A stretch of DNA of 57,915 nucleotides from Methanothrix harundinacea (GCA_001509375.1 LGFT01000004.1:1-57915); one strand, 5' to 3'; counted from the stretch's first letter, positions 41,873-50,754 are shown. Numbers and translations: made by a program. Notes: generated by a model from the sequence alone, not told the origin.

Positions 41873-43189
41873 TCAATCTTCAGACCTCGCCCTCAACGTC
41901 TTCTTCCACCCCGGTCCCGGAAGGTTCTTTCCGAAGCCCGGCTTTGCGAAGAGCTCCCCGTCCTTATAGACCACCTCGCCCCGGATCATGGTGATGGCCG
42001 GAAAGAGGGCTCGCCTCCCCTCGTAGGGGGTCCACTCCGCCCCGCTGTGGAGCCGGTCGGCCCTGATATCGCTGGCCGCTCTTGGATCGATGATGGCGAG
42101 GTCCGCGTCCATCCCCAAGGCGATCCTCCCCTTCGACGAGAGGCCGAAGATCTCGGCGGGCCTCCGGGAGAGGGCGTCGACCATCCGGTCGAGGGAGAGG
42201 AGGTTTGACCGAACGGCCACCAGCATCAGCGGCATCATCGTCTCGACCCCCGGAACCCCCGGCGGGGCGTCCCAGATCTCGTCCTTCTTCTCCTCTGGGA
42301 GGTGGGGGGCGTGATCGGAGGCGACGACGTCGATGTCTCCCTTCTGGAGGCCATCCCAGAGGGCGTCCTTGTCCCGGAAGTCCCGGAGGGGTGGGTTCAT
42401 CTTGAGGAAGGTGCCCTGACGCCTCCAGTCCCTCTTCGTGAAGAGGAGGTGGTGGGGCGCCACCTCGCAGCTGACCCGCCTCCCTCCCCTCTTCGCCGCT
42501 CTGACGAGTTCCAGCCCCTCGGAGGTGCTGAGGTGACAGATGTGGACCCTCTCGGCCATCTCCAATACCTCCTCGATCGCCTTCGCTTCGGCCCGGTTCG
42601 GCCTTGCGAGGGAATAGAGCTCTGGATCCCTCATATCCCTCAGTGGCTCCGTATTCTCCCGGATCACCTCTCGGTCCTCGGCATGGATCGTGGGGAGGAG
42701 GCCCGCCTTAGCAGCCCCCTCCAGAATTCGTCTCAGCTCCCCGTCATCGTGGTCGTAGGTGAATATCTCGCCGATGGCAGACGCCCCCAGCTCGGCCAGC
42801 CTCTTCATATCTCCCGGCCCGCCGTTGAGGCAGAAGTCGACGACAGAGCGCCTCTGGGCGATCTCAAGCTTCATTCGATAATATCGGGCGTCCACGGTGG
42901 GCGGGTCGGTGTTCGGCTGGTCGACGACGGTCGTCACCCCCCCGGCGACGGCCGAGGTTGAGCCCGTCTCCCAGTCCTCCTTGTGAGTATAGCCAGGGTC
43001 CCTGAAGTGGACGTGGAGGTCGATGGCGCCCGGAAGAACGATCTTGCCCCGGCCATCTACCGTCTCCTCTGCCTGATAATTGCCTCCGATGCCGGAGATC
43101 TTTCCGTCCCTTATCCAGAGGTCGACGTTCTGTAGGCGGCCGTCAAAATAGACCCTGCCGTTCTTGACGACCAGATCCATCCTGGTCAT
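41873..43189 (-). CDS. pyrC: Dihydroorotase
   Basis: 438 residues of the amidohydrolase superfamily. [23 protein letters not shown] gives the H-x-H metal site and substrate Arg; FCLNGG, THAEDREV and ICHLST continue the metal sites, and VASDHAPH the catalytic Asp. It makes dihydroorotate in pyrimidine synthesis; the class I type fits. Its start overlaps the end of the adenosine-specific kinase gene by ATGA, so the two are translationally coupled. Confidence 0.93.
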   Translation of the reverse strand: MTRMDLVVKNGRVYFDGRLQNVDLWIRDGKISGIGGNYQAEETVDGRGKIVLPGAIDLHVHFRDPGYTHKEDWETGSTSAVAGGVTTVVDQPNTDPPTVDARYYRMKLEIAQRRSVVDFCLNGGPGDMKRLAELGASAIGEIFTYDHDDGELRRILEGAAKAGLLPTIHAEDREVIRENTEPLRDMRDPELYSLARPNRAEAKAIEEVLEMAERVHICHLSTSEGLELVRAAKRGGRRVSCEVAPHHLLFTKRDWRRQGTFLKMNPPLRDFRDKDALWDGLQKGDIDVVASDHAPHLPEEKKDEIWDAPPGVPGVETMMPLMLVAVRSNLLSLDRMVDALSRRPAEIFGLSSKGRIALGMDADLAIIDPRAASDIRADRLHSGAEWTPYEGRRALFPAITMIRGEVVYKDGELFAKPGFGKNLPGPGWKKTLRARSED

Positions 43190-43668
43190 AGCTTGTATCC
43201 AAACTTCCTCAGCATCCCTCTCCGATCGGCCACGTCCTTCTCCGACTCAACCCCTTTCGGCGCGGAGCCATCGACGACGCCCAGGATCCCTCCGCCCTGC
43301 TCAGTCCTGGCCACCACCACCTCTACGGGGTTGGCGGTGGCGCAGAAGATGCCACAGACCTCCTGGACCGCCTTTACGGCGTTCAGGACGTTTATGGGGA
43401 AAGCTTCCCGGAGCAGGATGACGAAGGTGTGGCCGCACCCCATGGCGAGGGAGTTTTTTTTCGCGGCATCGATCAGGTCCGGGTCATTTCCCTCAGATCG
43501 GACGAGACAGGGGCCGCTCGCCTCGGAGAAGGCGATCCCAAACTTGGAATTTGGGGCGGTTCCAGCCATCGCCTCGTAGAGGTCTTCTGCGGTCTTTATG
43601 AAGTGGCTCTGGCCCAGAATCAGGTTAGAGTTCTCGGGGATGCCAAGCTTTACGGTCTCAAGCTCCAT
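43186..43668 (-). CDS. Adenosine-specific kinase (PF04008 family)
   Basis: 160 residues with [62 protein letters not shown]-like text ([25 protein letters not shown]) and [10 protein letters not shown]: the compact family typical of methanogens and thermophiles. The family name comes from a structural report of adenosine binding; in vivo role is uncertain. First gene of a pair with pyrC. Confidence 0.88.
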   Translation of the reverse strand: MELETVKLGIPENSNLILGQSHFIKTAEDLYEAMAGTAPNSKFGIAFSEASGPCLVRSEGNDPDLIDAAKKNSLAMGCGHTFVILLREAFPINVLNAVKAVQEVCGIFCATANPVEVVVARTEQGGGILGVVDGSAPKGVESEKDVADRRGMLRKFGYKL

Positions 43669-43708
43669 CTTAATATCCTCCTGACCAAAAATAAGGATGG
43701 GAGATGAC

Positions 43709-43718
43709 TTATATTTAT
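43709..43718. promoter_or_regulatory. Shared AT-rich box between divergent genes
   Basis: CTTATATTTA reads as TAAATATAAG on the minus strand, about 41-50 bp before the kinase start, and lies 43-52 bp before the plus-strand PhoU/TrkA-C gene at 43761. It could serve both. Confidence 0.45.
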
Positions 43719-43760
43719 GGCTTTGAGACAGAAACCAACGACACTTTTATTTAATCACCG

Positions 43761-44972
43761 ATGGAAAGAGAACGAGTGGAGAGCGGCATGAGGAAGATCG
43801 AGTACTGCCCCATAAGCATGAAGAAGCTTCTGGTCAAGATGAAGGACACCAGCGAGCTGATGGTGGATCTGGGATATTCTGCGGTCCTCTACGACGACGA
43901 CGACCTGGCGATGGAGGTGATCAGGCTTGAGGAGAAGATGGACGTTTACGACTATCACGTCCAAATCTCGGCGATGCTTGCCGCCAGGACCGTCGAGGAT
44001 GCCGAGGCCCTCTCCGGAGTCCTCCAGATCGCCGCAGCGGCGGAGATTGTGTCCAATGCCGCTGGGGACATCGCCAGCATCGTCCTTTTGAAGATGGGGA
44101 TACCCCACGAGCTGAAAAAGGACCTCCGACGGGCCGACGAGACGGTGGCCCGGGCGGTCGTGGGAGCCGATTCGAAGGTGGCGGGCCGGAGCCTCGACAA
44201 GATATCCTTCGAGACGGAGGTAGGGATGAGCGTCATCGCCATAAGGCGCGGGGAGAGCTGGATCTACGATCCAGAGCCAGAGATCGAGATCGTGGCCGGA
44301 GACATCCTCTTTGCGAGGGGCCATGACGAGGGAGTACCCCTCTTCCTCGAGATGGTGACGGGCAAACCTCAGGTCCCCAAAGCTTACCAGGAGAGCGGGA
44401 TAGGCCAGCTTGATCGAGCCGTGGACATCATTGTCAAGATGAAGAACAGGTCAGAGCTGGCGGTGGGGCTCGCCTACACTGCCGTCCTCTTCGACAGCGA
44501 GGAGGTCGCGATCGAGGTCGAGGTGATCGAGCAGGAGATGGACGAGATGAAGTATGATCTCCAGCGCTGGGTCCTCCAGGCGGCAAAGCACGTCGACGAC
44601 ATCGAGAACCTCCGGGGTCTTCTCCATCTGGCGGTCTCGACGGAGATCATCAGCGATGCCGCCCTCAAGATCGCTAACGTCGTCCTCCACGACATCGAAC
44701 CCCACCCCATCCTCGCCATGGCCATGAGGGAGTCGGACGAGGTGATAACCAGAGTCGAGATCGCTCCGGGGGCGGAGATGGACGGAAAGACCCTGGGCGA
44801 CCTGGACCTGGAGACCGAGACCGGGATGTACGTCCTGGCAGTAAAGAGGGGTGGGAGATGGAACTACAATCCCAAAGCCAAGGTGACCCTGGGGGCGGGC
44901 GACCTTATCTTCGCCCGGGGGAGCAAGAGCGGCGAGGAGCAGCTCTTGAAGATGAGCGGCGCTCGATCTTGA
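43761..44972 (+). CDS. Tandem PhoU-TrkA-C protein
   Basis: 403 residues made of two similar halves (about 15-205 and 210-400). Each has a PhoU-like helical part (KDTSELMVDLGYSAVLYDDDDLAMEV; KNRSELAVGLAYTAVLFDSEEVAIEV) then a TrkA-C beta part (VAGRSLDKISFETEVGMSVIAIRRGESWIYDP; MDGKTLGDLDLETETGMYVLAVKRGGRWNYNP). TrkA-C binds nucleotide-like ligands in K+ channel regulation; this COG3273-type soluble protein probably regulates K+ or phosphate transport. No membrane part. Confidence 0.85.
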   Translation: MERERVESGMRKIEYCPISMKKLLVKMKDTSELMVDLGYSAVLYDDDDLAMEVIRLEEKMDVYDYHVQISAMLAARTVEDAEALSGVLQIAAAAEIVSNAAGDIASIVLLKMGIPHELKKDLRRADETVARAVVGADSKVAGRSLDKISFETEVGMSVIAIRRGESWIYDPEPEIEIVAGDILFARGHDEGVPLFLEMVTGKPQVPKAYQESGIGQLDRAVDIIVKMKNRSELAVGLAYTAVLFDSEEVAIEVEVIEQEMDEMKYDLQRWVLQAAKHVDDIENLRGLLHLAVSTEIISDAALKIANVVLHDIEPHPILAMAMRESDEVITRVEIAPGAEMDGKTLGDLDLETETGMYVLAVKRGGRWNYNPKAKVTLGAGDLIFARGSKSGEEQLLKMSGARS

Positions 44973-45017
44973 TTCGTCTCTTCTAAGTAGTCTTGATCTC
45001 TTGAGGGACGGTCTCGG

Positions 45018-45227
45018 CTATCTCCGTCTCTGGGCCTTTCTTCGGAGGACTATCGTGGAGGTCACAAAGTAGCTGGAGGCGAAGATCGCCGCGGCCAAGA
45101 ACGATTCGCCGAGGCTCGGGCTTCCAGAGTAGTCCAGGTAGAGGGTGTAGACAAGAAAGAAGATCAGACCCGCCACCAGGGTCTGATAGGCGAGACTCCG
45201 CCTTTTGAAGTTCGAAAGGATGCTCAT
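45018..45227 (-). CDS. Small two-helix membrane protein
   Basis: 69 residues from ATG 45227: MSILSNFKRRSLAYQTL then two membrane helices (about 16-32 and 40-60) and a basic tail KAQRRR. Conserved-type small membrane protein, no function known. Starts 17 bp downstream of the larger membrane protein gene, so likely co-transcribed. The longer frame to 45326 overlaps that gene and is not supported. Confidence 0.6.
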   Translation of the reverse strand: MSILSNFKRRSLAYQTLVAGLIFFLVYTLYLDYSGSPSLGESFLAAAIFASSYFVTSTIVLRRKAQRRR

Positions 45228-45244
45228 GAGGGGTTCGTCAGTCC

Positions 45245-46141
45245 TTACAGGTACTTCACCTCTTCGTCTGAAACTGGGGGGGCCAGAGAGATATTCCCCC
45301 CTCTCGTCATGTAGAGCCTCGTCCACCAGACGGTGGTGAGGGGGCTTATCACGAGAATGCTCGCAACGCCGCTCAAGATCGAGAAGATGGCGCTGGCGGT
45401 CTCCGATCCTGAGAAGGGAACTGCCACAAACTGGATCGCCACCGTGACCGCCATCACCACGAGCCAGACGAGAAAGACGTCCATCTTATTTTTGAGGAAG
45501 AACCCGACCCCTGTCTTTATCGCCCCGATCGGACCTAGCCCCTCCACCACCAGGGCGTAGGGGACCATCGCCAGGAGGAGGGATACTAAAAGGCCGTAGG
45601 CTATGATCAGGATTATCCAGAGGACGAGGGGTCCAAATTCTGGGTTGCTGCTCTCGAATAGAGCCCCCAGGTCCGATAGGAAGGGGAGGGATAGGAGAGT
45701 AAATCCGGCTAAGATGATGATCGTCGTCAGAGCCTCGGCCAGAAAGAGGCTCAGGAAGTGGCGCTTTCCCGAAGTCCACATCACCTTGAGTGCAGTTTTT
45801 CCCGCATTTGTCGCCTCTTTTGCCATTCCGATGGCTCCTGCGGTGAAGAAGGAGCCGGAAAGAAACATCGCCAGGATGACGATGAGAACGACCGCTGCCA
45901 TAAGGCCGATGTTCGTCGTGCTTTGGAGGAGGGTCATTAGCTGCTCAGGATCTTCGAAACCCTCCGAGGAGGAAATGAGGCCGGGCGATGCGGTGATCAA
46001 TGGGTACATAATGAGAATGGCCATGATCACGGCCAGCAGCATCATCGCGGCGATCATGAGGACGAAGGGGACGGCGAGTTTGAGGTTCCGCCTCCAGGTC
46101 TCAAAACCCCTCCTTATCAGGGTTCCAATATCTTCGTACAT
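45245..46141 (-). CDS. Six-helix integral membrane protein
   Basis: 298 residues. Membrane helices lie about 22-47, 78-105, 129-155, 170-198, 221-243 and 249-272. The opening IGTLIRRGFETWRRNLKLAVPFVLM, then VMWTSGKRHFLSLFLAE and TGVGFFLKNKMDVFLVW are typical of the archaeal DUF-type 'glycerophosphoryl phosphodiesterase membrane domain'-like proteins. Function unknown. Confidence 0.7.
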   Translation of the reverse strand: MYEDIGTLIRRGFETWRRNLKLAVPFVLMIAAMMLLAVIMAILIMYPLITASPGLISSSEGFEDPEQLMTLLQSTTNIGLMAAVVLIVILAMFLSGSFFTAGAIGMAKEATNAGKTALKVMWTSGKRHFLSLFLAEALTTIIILAGFTLLSLPFLSDLGALFESSNPEFGPLVLWIILIIAYGLLVSLLLAMVPYALVVEGLGPIGAIKTGVGFFLKNKMDVFLVWLVVMAVTVAIQFVAVPFSGSETASAIFSILSGVASILVISPLTTVWWTRLYMTRGGNISLAPPVSDEEVKYL

Positions 46142-46249
46142 GGATACCGCCTTTATCCTCGGAGGTATAACATTCTTTCGAGAGGCTCTTACGGCAAGGG
46201 GCCCTCCGATTCTCCCGGATATCTTCTGAATTATTTTAAGTAGAGAAGA

Positions 46250-46729
46250 TCATCCGCTCATGTCCCAGAGGTCGTCGCCGACGTGGTGGACCGACTTGAC
46301 CGCCTTCCCCGACCCCCTCATCTCAGGGCCGGGAAGGAGGGCGACTCCGATGGCCAGGGGCTTTCTGTGCCTCTCCTCGACTATCACCACGGGATCTCCG
46401 GGAGCGATCCCGGGGTCTGCTTCCACGATCCCGGGGGCCATCACGTCCGCGCCGTTGACTATGAAGCTGACGGCGCCAGAGTCCACTATCACCATCTTCT
46501 TCTTTGGCGCAAACTCGAGGGCGCCCCGGACCGTGAAGAAGGGCCGATCCTCCACCATCATGAAGACCGGCCTTCCCTTCAGGAGGATCAGATCGAAGTC
46601 GTGATCAGTTTCTGCTACCTCTAAAGACAGATCCCGCAGGGCTTCGGGATCTTCCAGGAACGGCTCAATCATCTTGAGGATCTTCTTCGACTCGCTCCCC
46701 TTGAGGTGGTGCCTGGATTTGATTTTCAT
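46250..46729 (-). CDS. PUA-domain RNA-binding protein (MCT-1/DUF1947-like)
   Basis: 159 residues from ATG 46729. An N-terminal KIKSRHHLKGSESKKILKMI (pre-PUA), then LLKGRPVFMMVEDRPFFTVRGAL and the PUA domain KKKMVIVDSGAVSFIVNGADVMAPGIVEAD ... GDPVVIVEE ... PLAIGVALL. Matches archaeal COG2016 homologues of MCT-1, a translation-linked RNA-binding protein. Divergent from LSm with a common AT box; predicted leaderless. Confidence 0.88.
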   Translation of the reverse strand: MKIKSRHHLKGSESKKILKMIEPFLEDPEALRDLSLEVAETDHDFDLILLKGRPVFMMVEDRPFFTVRGALEFAPKKKMVIVDSGAVSFIVNGADVMAPGIVEADPGIAPGDPVVIVEERHRKPLAIGVALLPGPEMRGSGKAVKSVHHVGDDLWDMSG

Positions 46730-46751
46730 ATTAGCCCCATTCCCCGACAAG

Positions 46752-46759
46752 TTTAAATA
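46752..46759. promoter_or_regulatory. Palindromic TATA box for PUA and LSm genes
   Basis: TTTAAATA in the 84-bp gap. It lies 23-30 bp from the PUA start (leaderless position) and about 55-62 bp from the LSm start. Confidence 0.45.
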
Positions 46760-46813
46760 CGCAACGTGCAAGTCTCGCAACGTAGCTTTTGTCTTGCGAC
46801 TGGAGAGAGGCCG

Positions 46814-47032
46814 ATGGCTCAGAGACCCCTTGATATTTTAAATGAATCGCTGAATGGGCCCGTAATAGTCAAGCTAAAGGACGGAAGGGCGTTTCGGGGA
46901 GAGCTTCAGGGTTACGACATCCACATGAACCTGGTGCTCGACAACACCGAGGAGATCAGAGAGGGAGAAGATTCCAAGAAGCTCGGAACGGTCGTCGTTC
47001 GAGGAGACAACGTAGTTTACATTTCACCGTGA
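46814..47032 (+). CDS. LSm/Sm-like archaeal RNA-binding protein
   Basis: 72 residues. Sm1 is [32 protein letters not shown] and Sm2 [16 protein letters not shown], both complete. Archaeal Sm proteins form heptameric rings binding U-rich RNA. ATG 46814 has GGAGAGAGG upstream. The L37e gene starts 10 bp on. Confidence 0.94.
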   Translation: MAQRPLDILNESLNGPVIVKLKDGRAFRGELQGYDIHMNLVLDNTEEIREGEDSKKLGTVVVRGDNVVYISP

Positions 47033-47042
47033 GGTTTTATAA

Positions 47043-47225
47043 ATGACGAAAGGCACCCCATCGATGGGAAGGCGCCACAAGAAGACCCATGTCAAGTGTC
47101 GTCGCTGTGGCAAGGTATCCTTCAACTTCCATACCAAGACCTGTGCATCCTGCGGCTTCGGCAGGTCCAAGAGGCTCCGGGGCTACGTCTGGCAGAAATA
47201 CAGCAGCAACAGCGGCGGAAACTGA
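47043..47225 (+). CDS. rpl37e: 50S ribosomal protein L37e
   Basis: 60 residues: [20 protein letters not shown] then [23 protein letters not shown]. Two C-x2-C pairs bind zinc. LSm and L37e adjacency is common in Archaea. GAGG lies just before the start. Confidence 0.95.
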   Translation: MTKGTPSMGRRHKKTHVKCRRCGKVSFNFHTKTCASCGFGRSKRLRGYVWQKYSSNSGGN

Positions 47226-47238
47226 CCGGAGGTCCGGG

Positions 47239-48654
47239 TTGCAGGACAAGTGCGGCGTGGTGGGGATCTCCTCAGAGGATCCGTGTCGCAACGTCGCCAA
47301 ATCGATCTACTACGCCCTCTATGCCCTGCAGCATCGGGGCCAGGAGTCCGCTGGCATCTCCGTCTACGACGGCAAGGTAGTCAGAACCCACAAGGCCATG
47401 GGCCTCGTCGCGGAGGTCTTCAACAATTCCCGGATAGGCGCCCTGGAGGGGCCGACGGGGATAGGTCACGTCCGGTATTCCACCACTGGCGAATCGGCCA
47501 TAAAGAACAGCCAGCCCATTTTGGTGAAGTATAAAGATAGCTCGGTGGCCATCGCTCACAACGGCAACCTCGTCAACGCCGGAAAGCTCAAAGAGGAGCT
47601 GGAGGCGGAGGGGGAGGTCTTCCACTCCACCTCCGACACCGAGGTCATGGCCCGCCTTTTCGTAAGGGCTATGCTGGAGCGGGAGGACCCCGTCGAGGCG
47701 GTCCGTACGATCATGAGGAAGGCAGTTGGATCCTACTCCGTCGTTCTTCTGATGGGAAATACCGTCATAGCGGCGAGAGATCCACTGGGGATAAAGCCCC
47801 TCTGCGTCGGGAAGACCGACTCTGACGTCATCATCGCCTCCGAGAGCGTCGCCATCGACACCCTTAATGGGACTCTGGTAAGGGACGTACGGCCCGGGGA
47901 GATGGTGATCGCGAGAGACGGAGATGTCCGATTCTATCAGTTGTCTCGTTACCAGTGCCCCGCCCACTGCGTCTTTGAGTACATCTACTTCTCCCGCCCC
48001 GACAGCATCATGGACGGGAGGCTCGTCTACGACGTCCGGGTCAGGATCGGGGCGACCCTTGCCGAGGAGTACCCCTACGACGCCGACACGGTGACGCCGG
48101 TCCCCGACTCCGGCATCACCTTCGCCATCGGCTATCACCAGCGGTCGGATATCAAGTACCGGGAGTGTCTGATGAAGAACCGGTATATAGGCAGGACCTT
48201 CATCATGCCCGGCCAGGAGATGAGGGAGATCGCGGTGAAGTTGAAGATGAACACCATCCGACCCAACATCGAGGGGAAGAGGATAATCATGGTCGACGAT
48301 AGCATCGTCCGGGGAACGACCAGCAGGCGGATCGTCGACATGGTGAAGTCCGCCGGGGCGAAGGAGGTTCACGTGAGGATCGGGAGCCCTCCAATTCTGG
48401 CGCCATGCTACATGGGAATAGACATGGCCACGAGGGAGGAGCTGATCGCAGCCCACAAGACGGTGGCCGGGGTCGAGGCGGTGATCAACGCAGACTCCCT
48501 CGGCTATATAAGCCACGAGGGGCTGGTGAGGGCTATAGGAATCCCCAGGGACCAGCTCTGCATGGGCTGTCTTACTGGAGTTTACCCCATCGAGATTCCC
48601 GGCGAAGTCTGCCGTCTAGCCCAGACGAAGATCACGGAGTATATCCCCGAGTGA
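47239..48654 (+). CDS. purF: Amidophosphoribosyltransferase
   Basis: 471 residues from TTG 47239 (GGAGGT upstream). The nucleophilic Cys is at residue 5 (MQDKCGVVGISS), so a very short propeptide would be removed. Glutaminase motifs include YYALYALQHRGQESAGI and GHVRYSTTG; the PRPP loop is IIMVDDSIVRGTTSRRIV. Cys residues in PAHCVFEYIYFSRPDS, APCYMG and LCMGCLTGVYP match the iron-sulfur ligands of the Bacillus-type enzyme. It commits PRPP to purine synthesis. Starts 13 bp after L37e. Confidence 0.95.
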   Translation: MQDKCGVVGISSEDPCRNVAKSIYYALYALQHRGQESAGISVYDGKVVRTHKAMGLVAEVFNNSRIGALEGPTGIGHVRYSTTGESAIKNSQPILVKYKDSSVAIAHNGNLVNAGKLKEELEAEGEVFHSTSDTEVMARLFVRAMLEREDPVEAVRTIMRKAVGSYSVVLLMGNTVIAARDPLGIKPLCVGKTDSDVIIASESVAIDTLNGTLVRDVRPGEMVIARDGDVRFYQLSRYQCPAHCVFEYIYFSRPDSIMDGRLVYDVRVRIGATLAEEYPYDADTVTPVPDSGITFAIGYHQRSDIKYRECLMKNRYIGRTFIMPGQEMREIAVKLKMNTIRPNIEGKRIIMVDDSIVRGTTSRRIVDMVKSAGAKEVHVRIGSPPILAPCYMGIDMATREELIAAHKTVAGVEAVINADSLGYISHEGLVRAIGIPRDQLCMGCLTGVYPIEIPGEVCRLAQTKITEYIPE

Positions 48655-48718
48655 ACTTCAAGCCAAACGGCGCGGGATCCAAATCTTGGGAAAACGGTAG
48701 AGTAGTTGGGTCCAAGTT

Positions 48719-48737
48719 CCGCCTGGACTTCAGGCGG
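48719..48737 (-). terminator. Hairpin overlapping the stop of DUF1699 copy 1
   Basis: CCGCCTG (48719-48725), loop GACTT, CAGGCGG (48731-48737). The stop codon of the gene (48730-48732) is inside. Same layout at copy 2. Confidence 0.5.
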
Positions 48738-49137
48738 TGATCTTGGACTTGGCGATATACTTGATCAGGTCGGGGGCGAGCCTCGTCTTCCTCTGGATCG
48801 CAGCGGTCGCCTCTTCGATGCTCTCTCCTTCTTTGATCATGGTACCGATCTCTTCGATCGCGCCCTCGTCCACCACGTAGTACTCATCAATATCTTTTCT
48901 GTGGCCCCAGACGTCGCCTTCCAAGAGGTCGATCCCCTGCATCTCCAGGAAGAGCTTGATCGCCTTGGACATGGTCTTGTGGTAGGAGGGGGGGACCTGT
49001 ACGGCTCTTAGCCTTGGGCAGCTCCTCATCAGGTCGAGGAAGTCGACGTTCGAGGGCCTGAATGCCAAGTGGACGATTCTCTCGTTAGGGTTCAGGTGGG
49101 AGATCTCATCTTTTGAACTCACAACTCTAATTCTCAT
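48730..49137 (-). CDS. DUF1699 family protein, copy 1
   Basis: 135 residues: MRIRVVSSKDEISHLNPNERIVHLAFRPSN..., VQVPPSYHKTMSKAIKLFLEMQGI, GDVWGHRKDIDEYYVVDE, ending LAPDLIKYIAKSKITA. DUF1699 is known from Methanosarcinales; function unknown. Small soluble alpha/beta pattern, possibly DNA-binding in its C-terminal helices (inference). About 85% identical in appearance to copy 2. Carries a shared upstream element at 49196. Confidence 0.88.
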   Translation of the reverse strand: MRIRVVSSKDEISHLNPNERIVHLAFRPSNVDFLDLMRSCPRLRAVQVPPSYHKTMSKAIKLFLEMQGIDLLEGDVWGHRKDIDEYYVVDEGAIEEIGTMIKEGESIEEATAAIQRKTRLAPDLIKYIAKSKITA

Positions 49138-49573
49138 GACAATTCACCTCAACAAATACTAAGATGTAAATCTGACTATTAATAGTCAATTGTGTTGTAT
49201 ACTAACGTCCATATGGAGCATCCTTCGAGGATGATGGCATGCAGCGGATTTTGAGACAGGAATACTTCAACGCCATCTCTCCCAAAAGATCCCCTCATTT
49301 CGGCGCGATCTTGTGAAATTAAAAAATTTGACGGCCGAAATCCTTCTCGACCCTTTTCTCTATACCTCCTCACCAAAAGGGGACGGTCTTTGAAGGATCA
49401 TCTCCTCGGAGCCGTAAGGGGTGGAGATGGTCTTTGAAGATAAAAGTATAGATTCGGATAGCGAATGGCGGGGAGAATCAGATGGGAATCTGATAGAGAA
49501 AGGGGAATCGGATCATGAATCTCGCCATCCTATGGGTTCTTGGATGACGGGGTCCGATATCCGCCTGAAGATT
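49138..49573. other. Intergenic region between DUF1699 copies 1 and 2
   Basis: 436 bases. Near copy 1 it holds the promoter region (TATTAATAG at about 49177-49185 and the element at 49196). The middle has two short direct repeats of GGTCTTTGAAG (about 49384 and 49428). No convincing coding frame; the end is the hairpin of copy 2. Confidence 0.5.
49196..49221 (-). promoter_or_regulatory. Conserved upstream element, DUF1699 copy 1
   Basis: 26 bases beginning TGTATACTAACGTCCATAT and ending GAGCAT (plus-strand text), 59-84 bp upstream of the start. 25 of 26 positions match the element before copy 2. Confidence 0.6.
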
Positions 49574-49581
49574 TCAGGCGG
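49561..49581 (-). terminator. Hairpin overlapping the stop of DUF1699 copy 2
   Basis: CCGCCTGAA (49561-49569), loop GAT, TTCAGGCGG (49573-49581): a perfect 9-bp stem enclosing the stop codon 49574-49576. Confidence 0.55.
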
Positions 49582-49981
49582 TGATCTTGGACTTGGCGAT
49601 GTACTTGATTAGGTCGGGGGCGAGACCCGTCTTTCTCTGGATCGTGGCGGTCGCATCCTGGATGCTCTCGCCTTCTTTAATCAGGGTTCCGATCTCTTCG
49701 ATCGCTTCCTCGTCAACTATGTAATACTCATCGATGTCCTTTCTGTGACCCCAGACGTCCCCCTCCAGAAGGGTGACTCCCTGCATCTCCAGGAATAGCT
49801 TGATAGCCTTGGATAGGGTCTTGTGGTAGGACGGAGGCACCTGCACCACTCTCAGCCTTGGGCAGCCCCTAATCAGGTCGAGGAAGTCGACGTTTGAGGG
49901 TCTGAAGGCCAGGTGGACGTTTCTCTCGTTCGGGCTCATCTTCCGAATCTCCTCTTTCGAACTCACAACTCTAATCTTCAT
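49574..49981 (-). CDS. DUF1699 family protein, copy 2
   Basis: 135 residues, closely similar to copy 1 throughout (MKIRVVSSKEEIRKMSPNERNVHLAFRPSN..., GDVWGHRKDIDEYYIVDEEA, TGLAPDLIKYIAKSKITA). Upstream are TACTAAGATGTAA, a CTATAAATAC TATA box on the minus strand (about 50020-50029) and the conserved element at 50039. Function unknown. Confidence 0.88.
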   Translation of the reverse strand: MKIRVVSSKEEIRKMSPNERNVHLAFRPSNVDFLDLIRGCPRLRVVQVPPSYHKTLSKAIKLFLEMQGVTLLEGDVWGHRKDIDEYYIVDEEAIEEIGTLIKEGESIQDATATIQRKTGLAPDLIKYIAKSKITA

Positions 49982-50346
49982 GGTCTTTCACCTTTACAAT
50001 TACTAAGATGTAATCAAAGTATTTATAGCTACTTATGATGTATACTAACGTCCATATTGAGCATGCAGATAGATAAATAAGTTCCCAACGGCTTCAGAAT
50101 TGTGATAGCACGTGTCATTCTCCCTTTAAAATTGGCATTTTATCATCTTCGTCTTCCGCATTAAACGAGGAATTTCCATAAGCCGACCCCTTGCTGCATA
50201 CATCGTCAAAGGTGGGTCGAAAGAGGGCGTCATCTCTTTGTCGGAATTTATCGGGGCCGGGATCGAAAGATTTCGGAAGATCCCCTGGCCACAGTTGGTG
50301 CGGAACTCAGAGCTCATCGAAGTGGTCCAAGGATTCCGCCTGAGTT
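49982..50346. other. Intergenic region between DUF1699 copies 2 and 3
   Basis: 365 bases. The first 83 hold the promoter and conserved element of copy 2. The rest shows no gene that I can support and ends with a degraded form of the CCGCCTGA...TCAG hairpin at 50336-50351. Confidence 0.5.
50039..50064 (-). promoter_or_regulatory. Conserved upstream element, DUF1699 copy 2
   Basis: TGTATACTAACGTCCATAT then TGAGCAT, 58-83 bp upstream of the start, at the same distance as in copy 1. Confidence 0.6.
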
Positions 50347-50754
50347 TCAGACTGTGATCTTGGACTTGGCGATGTACTTGATCAGATCGGGCGCGAGCCT
50401 CGTCCTCTTCTGGATCTCTTCTGCGGCCTCATCGATGCCGACGCCGCTGGAGATCATGGACTCGATCTCTTCGACCGTCTCTTCGTCTATCAGGAAATAT
50501 TCGTCGATGTCCTTTCTGTGTCCCCAGACATCGCCCACCAAAAGCTCTATCCCCTGCATCTCCAGGAAGAGCTGGATCGCCTTGGACATGGTCTTGTGGT
50601 AGGACGGAGGCACCTGGACGGCCCGGAGCCTAGGGCATATCTTCATCAGGTTTAGAAAGTCTACGTTCGAGGCCCTGAAGGCGAAATGGACAATTCTCTC
50701 ATTTGGGTTCAGATCGGGTATCTCAATTTTTGAACTCACAACTCTAACTCTCAT
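50347..50754 (-). CDS. DUF1699 family protein, copy 3
   Basis: 135 residues, the most diverged of the three (VGDVWGHRKDIDEYFLIDEETVEEIESMISSGVGIDEAAEEIQ), but the core VQVPPSYHKTMSKAIQLFLEMQGIEL and the end LAPDLIKYIAKSKIT are kept. The upstream element of copies 1 and 2 is absent and the stop-codon hairpin is degraded, so regulation has probably changed. Function unknown. Confidence 0.87.
   Translation of the reverse strand: MRVRVVSSKIEIPDLNPNERIVHFAFRASNVDFLNLMKICPRLRAVQVPPSYHKTMSKAIQLFLEMQGIELLVGDVWGHRKDIDEYFLIDEETVEEIESMISSGVGIDEAAEEIQKRTRLAPDLIKYIAKSKITV

Noticed and set aside
47272-48516. Long open frame opposite purF
   Set aside because: It mirrors the purF codons exactly (shadow frame of a G+C-rich gene), with no recognisable domain and His/Asp/Val-skewed composition.
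49179-49376. Minus-strand frame between DUF1699 copies
   Set aside because: Covers the promoter region of copy 1 and has no family resemblance.
50126-50317. Minus-strand frame between DUF1699 copies 2 and 3
   Set aside because: No ribosome site or known domain; cannot be told from chance.
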